From Streptomyces maremycinicus (lineage in GTDB: Bacteria > Actinomycetota > Actinomycetes > Streptomycetales > Streptomycetaceae): a stretch of 64,000 bases of DNA. Both the position numbers and the translations under genes were made by a program. Numbering within the stretch: the stretch's first letter is position 1; each line of letters opens with the position of its first letter. The notes beneath the pieces were generated by a model that did not search any database, was not told the origin of the DNA, and saw nothing but the letters and a program-made list of their open reading frames with translations. The stretch spans positions 1 to 64,000 of the forward strand of contig NZ_BBYG01000008.1 of the NCBI RefSeq assembly GCF_001184025.1, read 5' to 3'. Positions 8,497 to 16,210 of the stretch are shown here, one piece after another.

Positions 8497-9732
8497 CTAC
8501 TCCGCGTCCTCGCTGTCGATGCCCAGGCCCGGGAGGAGGCCGGGGAGGAGGGGCGGGAGGGTGACGTCCGGCTGGGTGGTGGGGACGAGGGGGGTCGGGG
8601 CGGTGCCGCCGGTCTCCTTCGGAGGGTCCAGCAGGCCGCCGGTGTTGCCGCCGAGCAGGCCGTCGTCGGTGGTGCCCGAGGTGGACGACTTGCTGGGGCT
8701 GTCGGTGCCGGCGCCGGTCCCGTCGGACGGGGCGTGGCCGGTGCCGGGGGTGGTCGCGTGGCGGCCCGTCTCCGAGGCGCCGGGGGAGGCCGGGTCGGAG
8801 CCCTCGCGGGTGCCGCTGCCGCCCGGGGCGGGGGGCCGCGGGAGCAGGGACTGGAGCGGGGCGACCTCTTCGTCTATGGCTTCGAAGACCGACGAGACCT
8901 GCTGACTGACGTCGCCGAGCTGGACCGGCAGGCGGTCGCGCAGGGCGCCCCAGACCTCGCGGTGCGAGCGGGAGAACGCGTCGAGGGCCTGGATGGGGCC
9001 CAGGGAGTTCGGGTCGCGTTCATACGCCTCGTGCAGGAGGCGGTGGCCTTCCGACGCGTCGTGCTGCATGCCGTTCAGGGCGCGTCGGATCTCGCCGAGC
9101 GACTCGTGGTCGAGGTCGCCGCTGCGGCCCCGCTCCATGAGCCGTCGGGCTTCGCTGAGCCGGGTGGAAGCCTGGTCGAGGTAGGTCCGACCGCGTTCGT
9201 CGTCCCCGTCGGCCAGGTAGTTGAGCTTGAAGTCCTCGATGCCGCGCTTCAGCCCGTAGAGCCCGTCGCCCGGGAGGGCGTCGGAACTCGCGGCCGCGAC
9301 GCCGCCGAAGGCGCCCGCCGCGACGCCGACGCTGAGGCCGCCCGCGGTGAGGCCCTTGGCGAGGCGGGATCGCGGCCGGAACTTGCCCAGTGGGCCGGCC
9401 CGGTGAGCGCCCCTGGCGCGGTGGGAGCGTTGCTCCGGCACCGAAGGGTCCGCCGTTTCGCCTTCGGCGGTGCCCGCTTGCAGCATGGCCTCCATGGCGG
9501 CGACCAACTGGGCCCGCTGGACGACCTTGACCTCGGGATCGAGCTCCGGTTTGGGCAGCTCGGCGAGACTCGTGGCGAGGGCCAGAAGTCGGCCCTGCCC
9601 GGTCTGGTCCGCAGCGGCCGGCGCCGGCGGTGATCCTTCGGTCTGCTCGGCCGCCGTGCCCTGGTCGGACTGCTCCTCCAGGGCCTGGGCGAAGGCGCTT
9701 GCCCGCCGGTGCGCCGATACGTTCGCGATCAC
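8497..9732 (-). CDS. rsbN: RsbN, membrane-bound anti-sigma factor of BldN
   Basis: A 411-residue protein starting VIANVSAHRRASAFAQALEE. The cytoplasmic N-terminal part (about 1-115) is the sigma-binding domain, one membrane helix follows near residues 120-145 (GLTAGGLSVGVAAGAFGGVAAASS), and the outer part is a DUF5667-type helical domain with a Ser/Thr/Gly-rich tail. Its position directly downstream of bldN is the known arrangement in Streptomyces, where RsbN sequesters sigma-BldN until development. Start: GTG at 9732 has AGGAGG eight bases upstream; the GTG at 9741 is too close to that site. Confidence 0.9.
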   Translation of the reverse strand: MIANVSAHRRASAFAQALEEQSDQGTAAEQTEGSPPAPAAADQTGQGRLLALATSLAELPKPELDPEVKVVQRAQLVAAMEAMLQAGTAEGETADPSVPEQRSHRARGAHRAGPLGKFRPRSRLAKGLTAGGLSVGVAAGAFGGVAAASSDALPGDGLYGLKRGIEDFKLNYLADGDDERGRTYLDQASTRLSEARRLMERGRSGDLDHESLGEIRRALNGMQHDASEGHRLLHEAYERDPNSLGPIQALDAFSRSHREVWGALRDRLPVQLGDVSQQVSSVFEAIDEEVAPLQSLLPRPPAPGGSGTREGSDPASPGASETGRHATTPGTGHAPSDGTGAGTDSPSKSSTSGTTDDGLLGGNTGGLLDPPKETGGTAPTPLVPTTQPDVTLPPLLPGLLPGLGIDSEDAE

Positions 9733-9862
9733 TGGCGGCACCTCCTCTCGTCATCACGGTCGACTCCCCTGGGGTCCTGACGGTTGCACGCCCTGGCCCG
9801 GATCCACACGATCGAGTGATCGGGGTCGGCCAGGACGTGACCACAGGGAGCCTGTATCCCGC

Positions 9863-9891
9863 ACAACGACTGGCGCGGCACTTGGGTTACG
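9863..9891 (-). promoter_or_regulatory. Candidate sigma-BldN promoter of rsbN
   Basis: On the minus strand CGTAAC (9891-9886) and CGTTGT (9868-9863) are 17 bases apart. This closely resembles the -35 CGTAAC / -10 CGTTGA pattern I recall for BldN-dependent promoters. It would give a leader of roughly 120 bases. In Streptomyces, rsbN is known to depend on BldN, which makes a feedback loop. Confidence 0.55.
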
Positions 9892-9987
9892 GACTGCGGA
9901 TGATCGGATCGGGAAGACAACGGACTTTCACTGAAGGTGAGTTGGCGTCACGGAAAGTGTGGCGTCGGTCGTGGACGGGGGACGGGC

Positions 9988-10767
9988 TCAGCGGGCGTCT
10001 TCCGGGAGCAGGCGGGCGAGGGTGCGGACGGCCCGGTACTGGAGCGTCTTGATGGCGCCCTCGTTCTTGCCCATGACGCGCGCGGTCTCGGCGACGGAGA
10101 GCCCCTGGAGGAACCGGAGTGTCACGCACTCCTGCTGCTGTGGGTTGAGTCGGCGTACGGCGTCCAGGAGTGCCGCGTTGGAGAGGGACTCCAGGACGGA
10201 GTCCTCGGGTGAGCGCTCGACCTCGTTGGCGTCGAGCATCTCGCCGGTCGTCACCTCGAGCCGGAAGCGGCTCGACTTGAAGTGGTCGGCGACGAGGTTG
10301 CGGGCGATGGTGACGAGCCAGGCACCGAAGTCGCGGCCCTGCCAGGTGAACGTCCCGATGCGGCGCAGGGCGCGCAGGAAGGTCTCGCTGGTGAGGTCCT
10401 CGGCGGTGGCCTTGCCGCCCACGCGGTAGTAGATGTAGCGGTAGACGGTGTCGCTGTACTGGTCGTACAGGCGCCCGAAAGCGTCGGCCTCGCCGGCCTG
10501 GGCGCGCTCGACGAGGTCCATCATCCGGGCGCTGTCACTGTCGGCGGCCGGCCGACGGGCGGTGGCCGCGCCGGACGGGCGTCCTCGTCTGCCCACCGCG
10601 GCGCCGCCGTCGGCCAGTGCGTAGCACGGGCCGAGCGGAGCGGTGGTGGCGAACGCGGGGACGGCGTACGCGGTGGGGACGACGCCGCGCAAGAGGTCAT
10701 GGACCGTAGCGACCGTTGCGCGCAGCGTAGCCAGGCCCGAGGTGTCAACCCCGACGTGTGGGTACAC
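9988..10767 (-). CDS. bldN: Pro-sigma factor BldN (ECF sigma factor for aerial development)
   Basis: 259 residues. The N-terminal ~86 residues (starting VYPHVGVDTSGLATLRAT) are the poorly structured extension for which BldN is known to be made as a proprotein and later processed. Sigma region 2 follows (LYDQYSDTVYRYIYYRVGGK, SETFLRALRRIGTFTWQGRD) and region 4 with its helix-turn-helix is near the end (LSVAETARVMGKNEGAIKTL). It directs transcription of bldM, chaplin/rodlin and related genes during aerial growth. GTG start with GGGAG five bases upstream. rsbN lies 255 bases downstream on the same strand. Confidence 0.93.
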   Translation of the reverse strand: MYPHVGVDTSGLATLRATVATVHDLLRGVVPTAYAVPAFATTAPLGPCYALADGGAAVGRRGRPSGAATARRPAADSDSARMMDLVERAQAGEADAFGRLYDQYSDTVYRYIYYRVGGKATAEDLTSETFLRALRRIGTFTWQGRDFGAWLVTIARNLVADHFKSSRFRLEVTTGEMLDANEVERSPEDSVLESLSNAALLDAVRRLNPQQQECVTLRFLQGLSVAETARVMGKNEGAIKTLQYRAVRTLARLLPEDAR

Positions 10768-11182
10768 GGGACTCCCAGAGGCAGAGCTTGCATCACGTGC
10801 AGTACGGAACCATTCACCCGTCGTAGCGACGGAAGGGGTACCGGATTGCGTCTGAGGAGAATAACGCTTCGTGCAGGCCCTGCTACACCGAGTTGCTCAA
10901 ATCATCGATTACGTCGCTTCTGTGGCCTATTGGCGCTCGATCAAGTTGCGTAGGGTGAGCGATTGTTGATCGAAATGGTTCGAGTTTCGGGTCGGTCCGG
11001 GGCGTGTTGTGGCTGTGCGCGGACAACAGGACTGGACGGAGCGTTATTCGGGTACGACCGTCGGATCGGCCGGGTTCGGTGTCCGCCGCGGGGTGTTGTC
11101 CGGTGGGACGCGACGGAGCGGCCGGGCTGTCGCGCCTCGGCCGCTCGTCCGTGAGGTGACCACGTCGTTGACGCCGTCGGCG
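10768..11182. other. Non-coding region upstream of bldN
   Basis: The 415-base gap between bldN and the HAD-IB phosphatase gene is relatively AT-rich for this genome between 10860 and 11000, which fits a regulated promoter region for bldN. TGCGTAGGGTGA at 10947-10958 matches one half of the BldD recognition pattern and is imperfect in the other; BldD repression of bldN is established in Streptomyces, but this site is only a guess. No open frame here looks coding. Confidence 0.4.
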
Positions 11183-12130
11183 TCATCGCCGTCGTCGGTG
11201 GAGGGCGATCGCGGCCGCCGTGCCGCCCGCCACCGCGCCGACGCCCGCCGCGGCCGGGATGCCGACCTTCGCCGCCTTGCGGCCGGTGCGGTAGTCGCGC
11301 AGCCGCCAGTCGAGGTTGTGCGCGTGCCGGCGGAGCTTGGCGTCGGGGTTGATGGCGTACGGGTGGCCGACGAGGGAGAGCATCGGGATGTCGTTGTGCG
11401 AGTCGCTGTAGGCGGCGCAGCGGGAGAGGTCCAGGTTCTCCGCCGCCGCCAGCGCGCGCACCGCCTCCGCCTTCGCGGGGCCGTGCAGCGGCTCGCCCAC
11501 CAGCTTGCCCGTGTAGACGCCGTCGACGGACTCCGCGACCGTGCCCAGCGCGCCGGTCAGGCCGAGGCGGCGGGCGATCACCTGGGCGATCTCCACCGGG
11601 GCCGCCGTGACCAGCCACACCCGCTGGCCCGCGTCCAGGTGGGCCTGGGCGAGGGCCCGGGTGCCCGGCCAGATGCGCTCGGCCATGTACTCGTCGTAGA
11701 TCTCCTCGCCGATCGACATCAGCTCGGCGACCCGGTGGCCCTGCACGATGGAGAGCGCCGAGTCGCGGGCCTCCTGCATGTGCTCGGGGTCCTCGACGCC
11801 GGCCAGTCGGAACCACGCCTGCTGCCAGGCGAAGCGGGCCAGGTCGCGGGTCTCGAAGAACTTGCGTTTGTACAGGCCTCGGCCGAAGTGGAAGAGCGCG
11901 GCGCCCTGCATCACGGTGTTGTCGAGGTCGAAGAAGGCGGCGGCCATCGCGTCGCCGTGCACCGGGAACTGCGGTTCCCGGTCGGCGGTGTCCAGGGGTG
12001 CCAGGGTCTCCTGCGAGCCCAGGGCTTCCTGGGTGGACTTGCGGGCTGCCTCCGCCGAGGCCTCGCCTGCCAACACGCTCCGCGCCGTGGCGGAACGCCT
12101 ACGGGGAGTGAGCCATCCTAGAGCGGCCAT
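11183..12130 (-). CDS. HAD-IB family (SerB-like) phosphatase
   Basis: 315 residues. A basic N-terminal ~60 residues precede a HAD-IB domain: nucleophile motif AAFFDLDNTVMQGA (about residues 64-77), a helical cap, and the acidic motif YSDSHNDIPML near residues 246-256. The C-terminus ends in a short Gly/Ala-rich hydrophobic stretch followed by HRRRR, suggesting membrane association. Related proteins act on phosphoserine-like or lipid phosphate substrates; the true substrate is unknown. It is divergent from the glutaredoxin gene, 102 bases apart. Confidence 0.8.
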   Translation of the reverse strand: MAALGWLTPRRRSATARSVLAGEASAEAARKSTQEALGSQETLAPLDTADREPQFPVHGDAMAAAFFDLDNTVMQGAALFHFGRGLYKRKFFETRDLARFAWQQAWFRLAGVEDPEHMQEARDSALSIVQGHRVAELMSIGEEIYDEYMAERIWPGTRALAQAHLDAGQRVWLVTAAPVEIAQVIARRLGLTGALGTVAESVDGVYTGKLVGEPLHGPAKAEAVRALAAAENLDLSRCAAYSDSHNDIPMLSLVGHPYAINPDAKLRRHAHNLDWRLRDYRTGRKAAKVGIPAAAGVGAVAGGTAAAIALHRRRR

Positions 12131-12232
12131 GGCGTGAGCATAGCCATTCGGGCCGGTGGTTCCGGAGCCGAGAGGTTCGAAGGGTGTGAACTCTCCGCGA
12201 CCGCGTCGTTAAAGAAGCGCGAGAATGGCGGT

Positions 12233-12505
12233 ATGACTCCTCTCTTTCGACGTAAGGCCGCCGCGGGCGAGCGGTCGGTCACCCTCATTCGTAAGTCCGG
12301 TTGTCATCTCTGCGACGACGCCGAGCGCGTGATCGAGAAGGTCTGCGGGGAACTCGGTGTGTCCTGGGAGCAGAAGGACATCGCCGACGACCGGGCGCTG
12401 TACGACCAGTACTGGGAGCAGATTCCGGTGGTGCTGGTCGACGGACGGCAGCACACGTTCTGGCGGGTGGACGAGAGTCGCCTGCGCAAAGAACTGGCCG
12501 GATGA
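12233..12505 (+). CDS. Glutaredoxin-family protein
   Basis: A 90-residue thioredoxin-fold protein with the redox motif C24-H-L-C27 (KSGCHLCDDAE) and the conserved cis-proline segment WEQIPVVLVDG. It belongs to the glutaredoxin-like family whose gene commonly precedes rex in Streptomyces, and probably reduces disulfides in the cytoplasm. The upstream in-frame start at 12134 would add a segment without family similarity, so ATG 12233 is used. Confidence 0.85.
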   Translation: MTPLFRRKAAAGERSVTLIRKSGCHLCDDAERVIEKVCGELGVSWEQKDIADDRALYDQYWEQIPVVLVDGRQHTFWRVDESRLRKELAG

Positions 12506-12662
12506 CGAACTGACCGAGTAGTACAAGGCTGTACGGAACATCGCTTAGGATCGATGGCGGTTTTGTCTCGGGGGCGGGATTCACGAGGAGAGTGGCGGTT
12601 TTGCCCCCTGGAATGTTGCGCGTGACCCCGGTCACGTTGGCCGGGCAAATCGGACACCATCT

Positions 12663-12691
12663 TTGTGCACGCGTTCACAAAGACATAGCCT
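12663..12691 (+). promoter_or_regulatory. Rex operator overlapping the rex-hemACD promoter
   Basis: TTGTGCACGCGTTCACAA (12663-12680) is an 18-base inverted repeat with one mismatch and matches the Rex operator core TGTGAAC-N-GTTCACA. TTGTGC at its left edge can serve as -35 and TAGCCT at 12686-12691 as -10 with a 17-base spacer, so bound Rex would block RNA polymerase. It lies 76 bases before the rex start. Confidence 0.85.
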
Positions 12692-12756
12692 GCTGTCGAC
12701 GGGGCGGTCTGGGTACGTGTGACCGCCTACAGCCCCGCTCTACCCGCAGGAGCACC

Positions 12757-13530
12757 GTGGCAACTGGCCGAACTCACCGACCGGCGACCCGTAGCCGAGG
12801 GATTCCCGAGGCCACCGTCGCCCGGCTTCCGCTGTACCTCCGCGCGCTGACCGCACTGTCGGAGCGTTCGGTCCCCACGGTCTCCTCCGAGGAGCTCGCG
12901 GCCGCGGCGGGGGTCAACTCCGCCAAGCTGCGCAAGGACTTCTCCTACCTGGGTTCCTACGGGACGCGGGGTGTCGGCTACGACGTCGAGTACCTCGTCT
13001 ACCAGATCTCCCGTGAGCTCGGGCTCACCCAGGACTGGCCGGTCGTGATCGTCGGGATCGGTAACCTCGGCGCGGCCCTGGCCAACTACGGCGGCTTCGC
13101 CTCGCGCGGCTTCCGGGTCGCGGCGCTCATCGACGCCGATCCCGCGATGGCCGGGAAGCAGGTCGCCGGGATCTCCGTCCAGCACAGCGACGGCCTGGAG
13201 AAGATCATCTCCGACAACGGCGTCTCCATCGGTGTCATCACCACCCCGCCGGGCGTCGCCCAGCAGGTCTGTGACCGGCTCGTGGCCGCAGGCGTCACCT
13301 CCATCCTGAACTTCGCGCCGACCGTGCTGACCGTCCCGGACGGCGTCGACGTGCGCAAGGTCGACCTCTCCATCGAGCTCCAGATCCTCGCCTTCCACGA
13401 GCAGCGCAAGGCGGGCGAGGCCGGCGAGGAGGCCGCGGCGAACGAGAGCGCCGTGCCGGCCCCCGTCGGTCCTGCCGACCCCACCGACCAGGGACCCGAC
13501 GGGGACGTACCCGCCGTGATGCCGGCATGA
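12757..13530 (+). CDS. rex: Redox-sensing repressor Rex
   Basis: 257 residues. N-terminal winged helix (SSEELAAAAGVNSAKLRKDFSYLG, about residues 43-66), a Rossmann fold for NAD(H) with G100-IGNLG-G105, and a C-terminal helix (ELQILAFHEQRK) used for domain swapping in the dimer, followed by an acidic tail. Rex releases its operator when NADH rises. The GTG at 12757 with GCAGGAG upstream matches the known Rex N-terminus VATGRTHRPATRSRGIPEAT. It overlaps hemA by four bases (ATGA). Autoregulated through the operator at 12663. Confidence 0.97.
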   Translation: MATGRTHRPATRSRGIPEATVARLPLYLRALTALSERSVPTVSSEELAAAAGVNSAKLRKDFSYLGSYGTRGVGYDVEYLVYQISRELGLTQDWPVVIVGIGNLGAALANYGGFASRGFRVAALIDADPAMAGKQVAGISVQHSDGLEKIISDNGVSIGVITTPPGVAQQVCDRLVAAGVTSILNFAPTVLTVPDGVDVRKVDLSIELQILAFHEQRKAGEAGEEAAANESAVPAPVGPADPTDQGPDGDVPAVMPA

Positions 13531-15245
13531 GTCTCCTCGTCGTCGGGCTGAGCCACCGCAGCGCCCCGGTCAGCGTGCTGGAGCGGGCCTCGCTGTCCAC
13601 GGACGCCCAGTTCAAGCTGCTCCAGGACACGGTCGCCGCCGAACCGGCCGCCGAGGCCGCGGTGCTCGCCACCTGCAACCGGATCGAGCTGTACGCCGAC
13701 GTGGACAAGTTCCACGCCGGTGTCGCCGAGCTGTCCACGCTGCTCGCCCAGCACAGCGGGGTCGGGCTCGAGGAGCTCACCCCGTACCTGTACGTGCACT
13801 ACGAGGACCGTGCCGTCCACCACTTCTTCTCGGTGGCCTGCGGGCTGGACTCCATGGTCGTCGGCGAGGGACAGATCCTCGGCCAGATCAAGGACGCCCT
13901 GGCCCGGGCGCAGGAGCTGCACACCGCGGGCCGGCTGCTGAACGACCTGTTCCAGCAGGCCCTGCGGGTCGGCAAGCGCGCCCACTCCGAGACCGGCATC
14001 GACCGTGCCGGGCAGTCCCTGGTCACCTTCGGCCTGGAACAGCTGGCCGCGGGCGGGGACGTGACCGCGTGGGCACGCGGCAAGAAGGCGCTGGTCATCG
14101 GCGCCGGCTCGATGTCCTCGCTGGCCGCCGCCACGCTCGCGCGGGCCGGGGTCGGCGAGATCGTCGTCGCCAACCGGACCCTGGACCGGGCCGAGCGGCT
14201 CGCGCAGATACTGACCGAGGCCGACGGCACGGACGTGTCGGCCCGCGCGGTACCGATGGAATCGGTGCCGGCCGAGCTGACACGTGCCGACGTGGCCGTC
14301 TCCTGTACCGGGGCGACGGGCCTGGTCCTGACGGCGGAGGCGGTCGCCGACGCCCTCGAGGGCCGCACCGGGGCACCCGTCGCCTTCGACGAGGAGGCCG
14401 CGGCGACGGACGTACGGCCGCTGCCGCCCACCTCGGTCGGCACCGACGAGAACTGCCCCCTCGACCTGGCCGCCGTACAGCAGCCCGCCGCGCAGCAGTC
14501 CGGGTTCTCCGTGCTGGGCGAGGCCGCCGTCGCCGGCATGGACGCGGCGACGCTCGAGCAGCACGCCGCCTGGGTCGACAACGCCACCGTGGACCGTCGG
14601 CAGGGCGCCCGCCGCAGCCCCGAGGCCGACGCCGAGCTGATCACCGCGCTCGCCGCGACCGCCGCGACCCTCGGCCGTATCCCCGAGCGCCGCCGGCCCG
14701 AGCCGGTCGCCACGCTCGCCCGGCCGGAGCCGGTGCTCTTCCTGCTCGACCTGGCGATGCCGCGGGACGTCGACGCGGCCGCGCACCGGCTGGCCGGAGT
14801 GCGGCTGGTGGACATCGAGTCGCTGGCCGAGGCCTCGGCCGACGCGCCGATGGCCGCCGACGTCGACCAGGTGCGGCGGATCGTCGCCGACGAGGTCGCC
14901 GCGTTCGGTGCCGCGCAGCGGGCCGCGCACATCACGCCGACCGTGGTCGCCCTGCGCACCATGGCCGCCGACGTCGTGGCCACGGAGATCGCCCGGCTCG
15001 ACGGGCGGCTGCCCGGCCTGGACGACAAGCACCGCGCCGAGATCACCCAGACCGTGAAGCGGGTCGTCGACAAGCTGCTGCACGCGCCGACCGTACGGGT
15101 CAAGCAGCTCGCGGCCGAGCCCGGCGGCGCCGGGTACGCGGACGCGCTGCGGACCCTGTTCGACCTCGACCCGGAGGCGGTGGCCGCCGTGTCCCGGGCC
15201 GAGGAAAGCACCGAGAAGAACGCAGAGAGCCGAGGGCCGGCATGA
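13527..15245 (+). CDS. hemA: Glutamyl-tRNA reductase
   Basis: 572 residues; reduces glutamyl-tRNA(Glu) to glutamate-1-semialdehyde with NADPH, the first committed step of the C5 tetrapyrrole pathway. The catalytic cysteine is C50 in LATCNRIELY; the NADPH-binding turn is KKALVIGAGSMSSLA near residue 190; the C-terminal dimerisation helix is intact. It is about 150 residues longer than enterobacterial HemA because of an Ala/Asp-rich insertion in the middle (roughly residues 270-390), as expected for streptomycetes. It starts on the rex stop and ends on the hemC start. Confidence 0.96.
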   Translation: MSLLVVGLSHRSAPVSVLERASLSTDAQFKLLQDTVAAEPAAEAAVLATCNRIELYADVDKFHAGVAELSTLLAQHSGVGLEELTPYLYVHYEDRAVHHFFSVACGLDSMVVGEGQILGQIKDALARAQELHTAGRLLNDLFQQALRVGKRAHSETGIDRAGQSLVTFGLEQLAAGGDVTAWARGKKALVIGAGSMSSLAAATLARAGVGEIVVANRTLDRAERLAQILTEADGTDVSARAVPMESVPAELTRADVAVSCTGATGLVLTAEAVADALEGRTGAPVAFDEEAAATDVRPLPPTSVGTDENCPLDLAAVQQPAAQQSGFSVLGEAAVAGMDAATLEQHAAWVDNATVDRRQGARRSPEADAELITALAATAATLGRIPERRRPEPVATLARPEPVLFLLDLAMPRDVDAAAHRLAGVRLVDIESLAEASADAPMAADVDQVRRIVADEVAAFGAAQRAAHITPTVVALRTMAADVVATEIARLDGRLPGLDDKHRAEITQTVKRVVDKLLHAPTVRVKQLAAEPGGAGYADALRTLFDLDPEAVAAVSRAEESTEKNAESRGPA

Positions 15246-16210
15246 GCGGCATGAGTACGAAGGCACTGAGACTGGGGACGAGGCGGAGCAAACTCGCCAT
15301 GGCCCAGTCCGGGCAGGTCGCGGAGGCCGTGAGCCAGGTGACCGGACGGCCCGTGGAGCTCGTCGAGATCACCACCTTCGGTGATGTCTCCCGCGAGCAC
15401 CTCGCGCAGATCGGCGGCACGGGTGTCTTCGTGACCGCGCTGCGCGACGCGCTGGCCAAGGGCGAGGTCGATTTCGCGGTTCACTCGCTGAAGGACCTGC
15501 CGACCACGCAGCCCGAGGACCTGGTCCTGGCCGCCGTACCGGTGCGCGAGGACCCCCGCGACGTGATCGTCGCCCGGGACGCGCTGAAGTTCACCGACCT
15601 GCCGCGCGGGGCACGCATCGGTACGGGTTCGCCGCGTCGCATGGCGCAGCTGAACGCGTACGCGCGCAGCCACGGGCTGGACATAGAGACCGTGCCGATC
15701 CGCGGGAACGTCGACACGCGGATCCGGTACGTGCACGACGGCGAGCTGGACGCGGTGGTGCTGGCGGCGGCCGGCCTCAGCCGCATCGGCCGCATCGACG
15801 AGGTCACCGACTTCCTGTCGATAGACACGGTTCTGCCCGCTCCCGGCCAGGGAGCACTGGCGATCGAGTGTGCCGCGGACAACGCGTCACTGATCGCCGC
15901 GCTCGGTGAGCTCGACGACCCCTTCACCCGGGTCGCCGTGACCGCCGAACGGTCCCTGCTCGCCGCCCTGGAGGCCGGCTGCTCCGCCCCTGTGGGCGCG
16001 CTGGCCGACCTTCTGGCCGACGGGCAGATTGTCAACGAAATGCGCCTGCGTGGCGTCGTCGGCACCACCGACGGCTCGCGCACGGTGCAGTTGTCCACCA
16101 CCGGTCCCGTGCCCGAGACGCACGACGGGGCAATGGCGCTCGGTCGCGAACTCGCAGCCGAGATGCTCGCCCAGGGCGCGGCCGGTCTGATGGGGGAGCG
16201 AGCACTGTGA
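15242..16210 (+). CDS. hemC: Porphobilinogen deaminase (hydroxymethylbilane synthase)
   Basis: 322 residues. The N-terminal LRLGTRRSKLAMAQSGQVAE motif and the central KDLPTTQPEDL and GTGSPRRMAQL segments are the substrate/cofactor-binding sites; the cysteine that carries the dipyrromethane cofactor is in ALEAGCSAPVGA. It polymerises four porphobilinogens to hydroxymethylbilane. ATG start at 15242 overlaps the hemA stop; the stop overlaps the GTG of hemD. Confidence 0.96.
   Translation: MSGMSTKALRLGTRRSKLAMAQSGQVAEAVSQVTGRPVELVEITTFGDVSREHLAQIGGTGVFVTALRDALAKGEVDFAVHSLKDLPTTQPEDLVLAAVPVREDPRDVIVARDALKFTDLPRGARIGTGSPRRMAQLNAYARSHGLDIETVPIRGNVDTRIRYVHDGELDAVVLAAAGLSRIGRIDEVTDFLSIDTVLPAPGQGALAIECAADNASLIAALGELDDPFTRVAVTAERSLLAALEAGCSAPVGALADLLADGQIVNEMRLRGVVGTTDGSRTVQLSTTGPVPETHDGAMALGRELAAEMLAQGAAGLMGERAL

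Noticed and set aside
10947-10958. BldD box upstream of bldN
   Set aside because: Only one half of the inverted repeat fits; kept as a note in the region entry rather than as a site.
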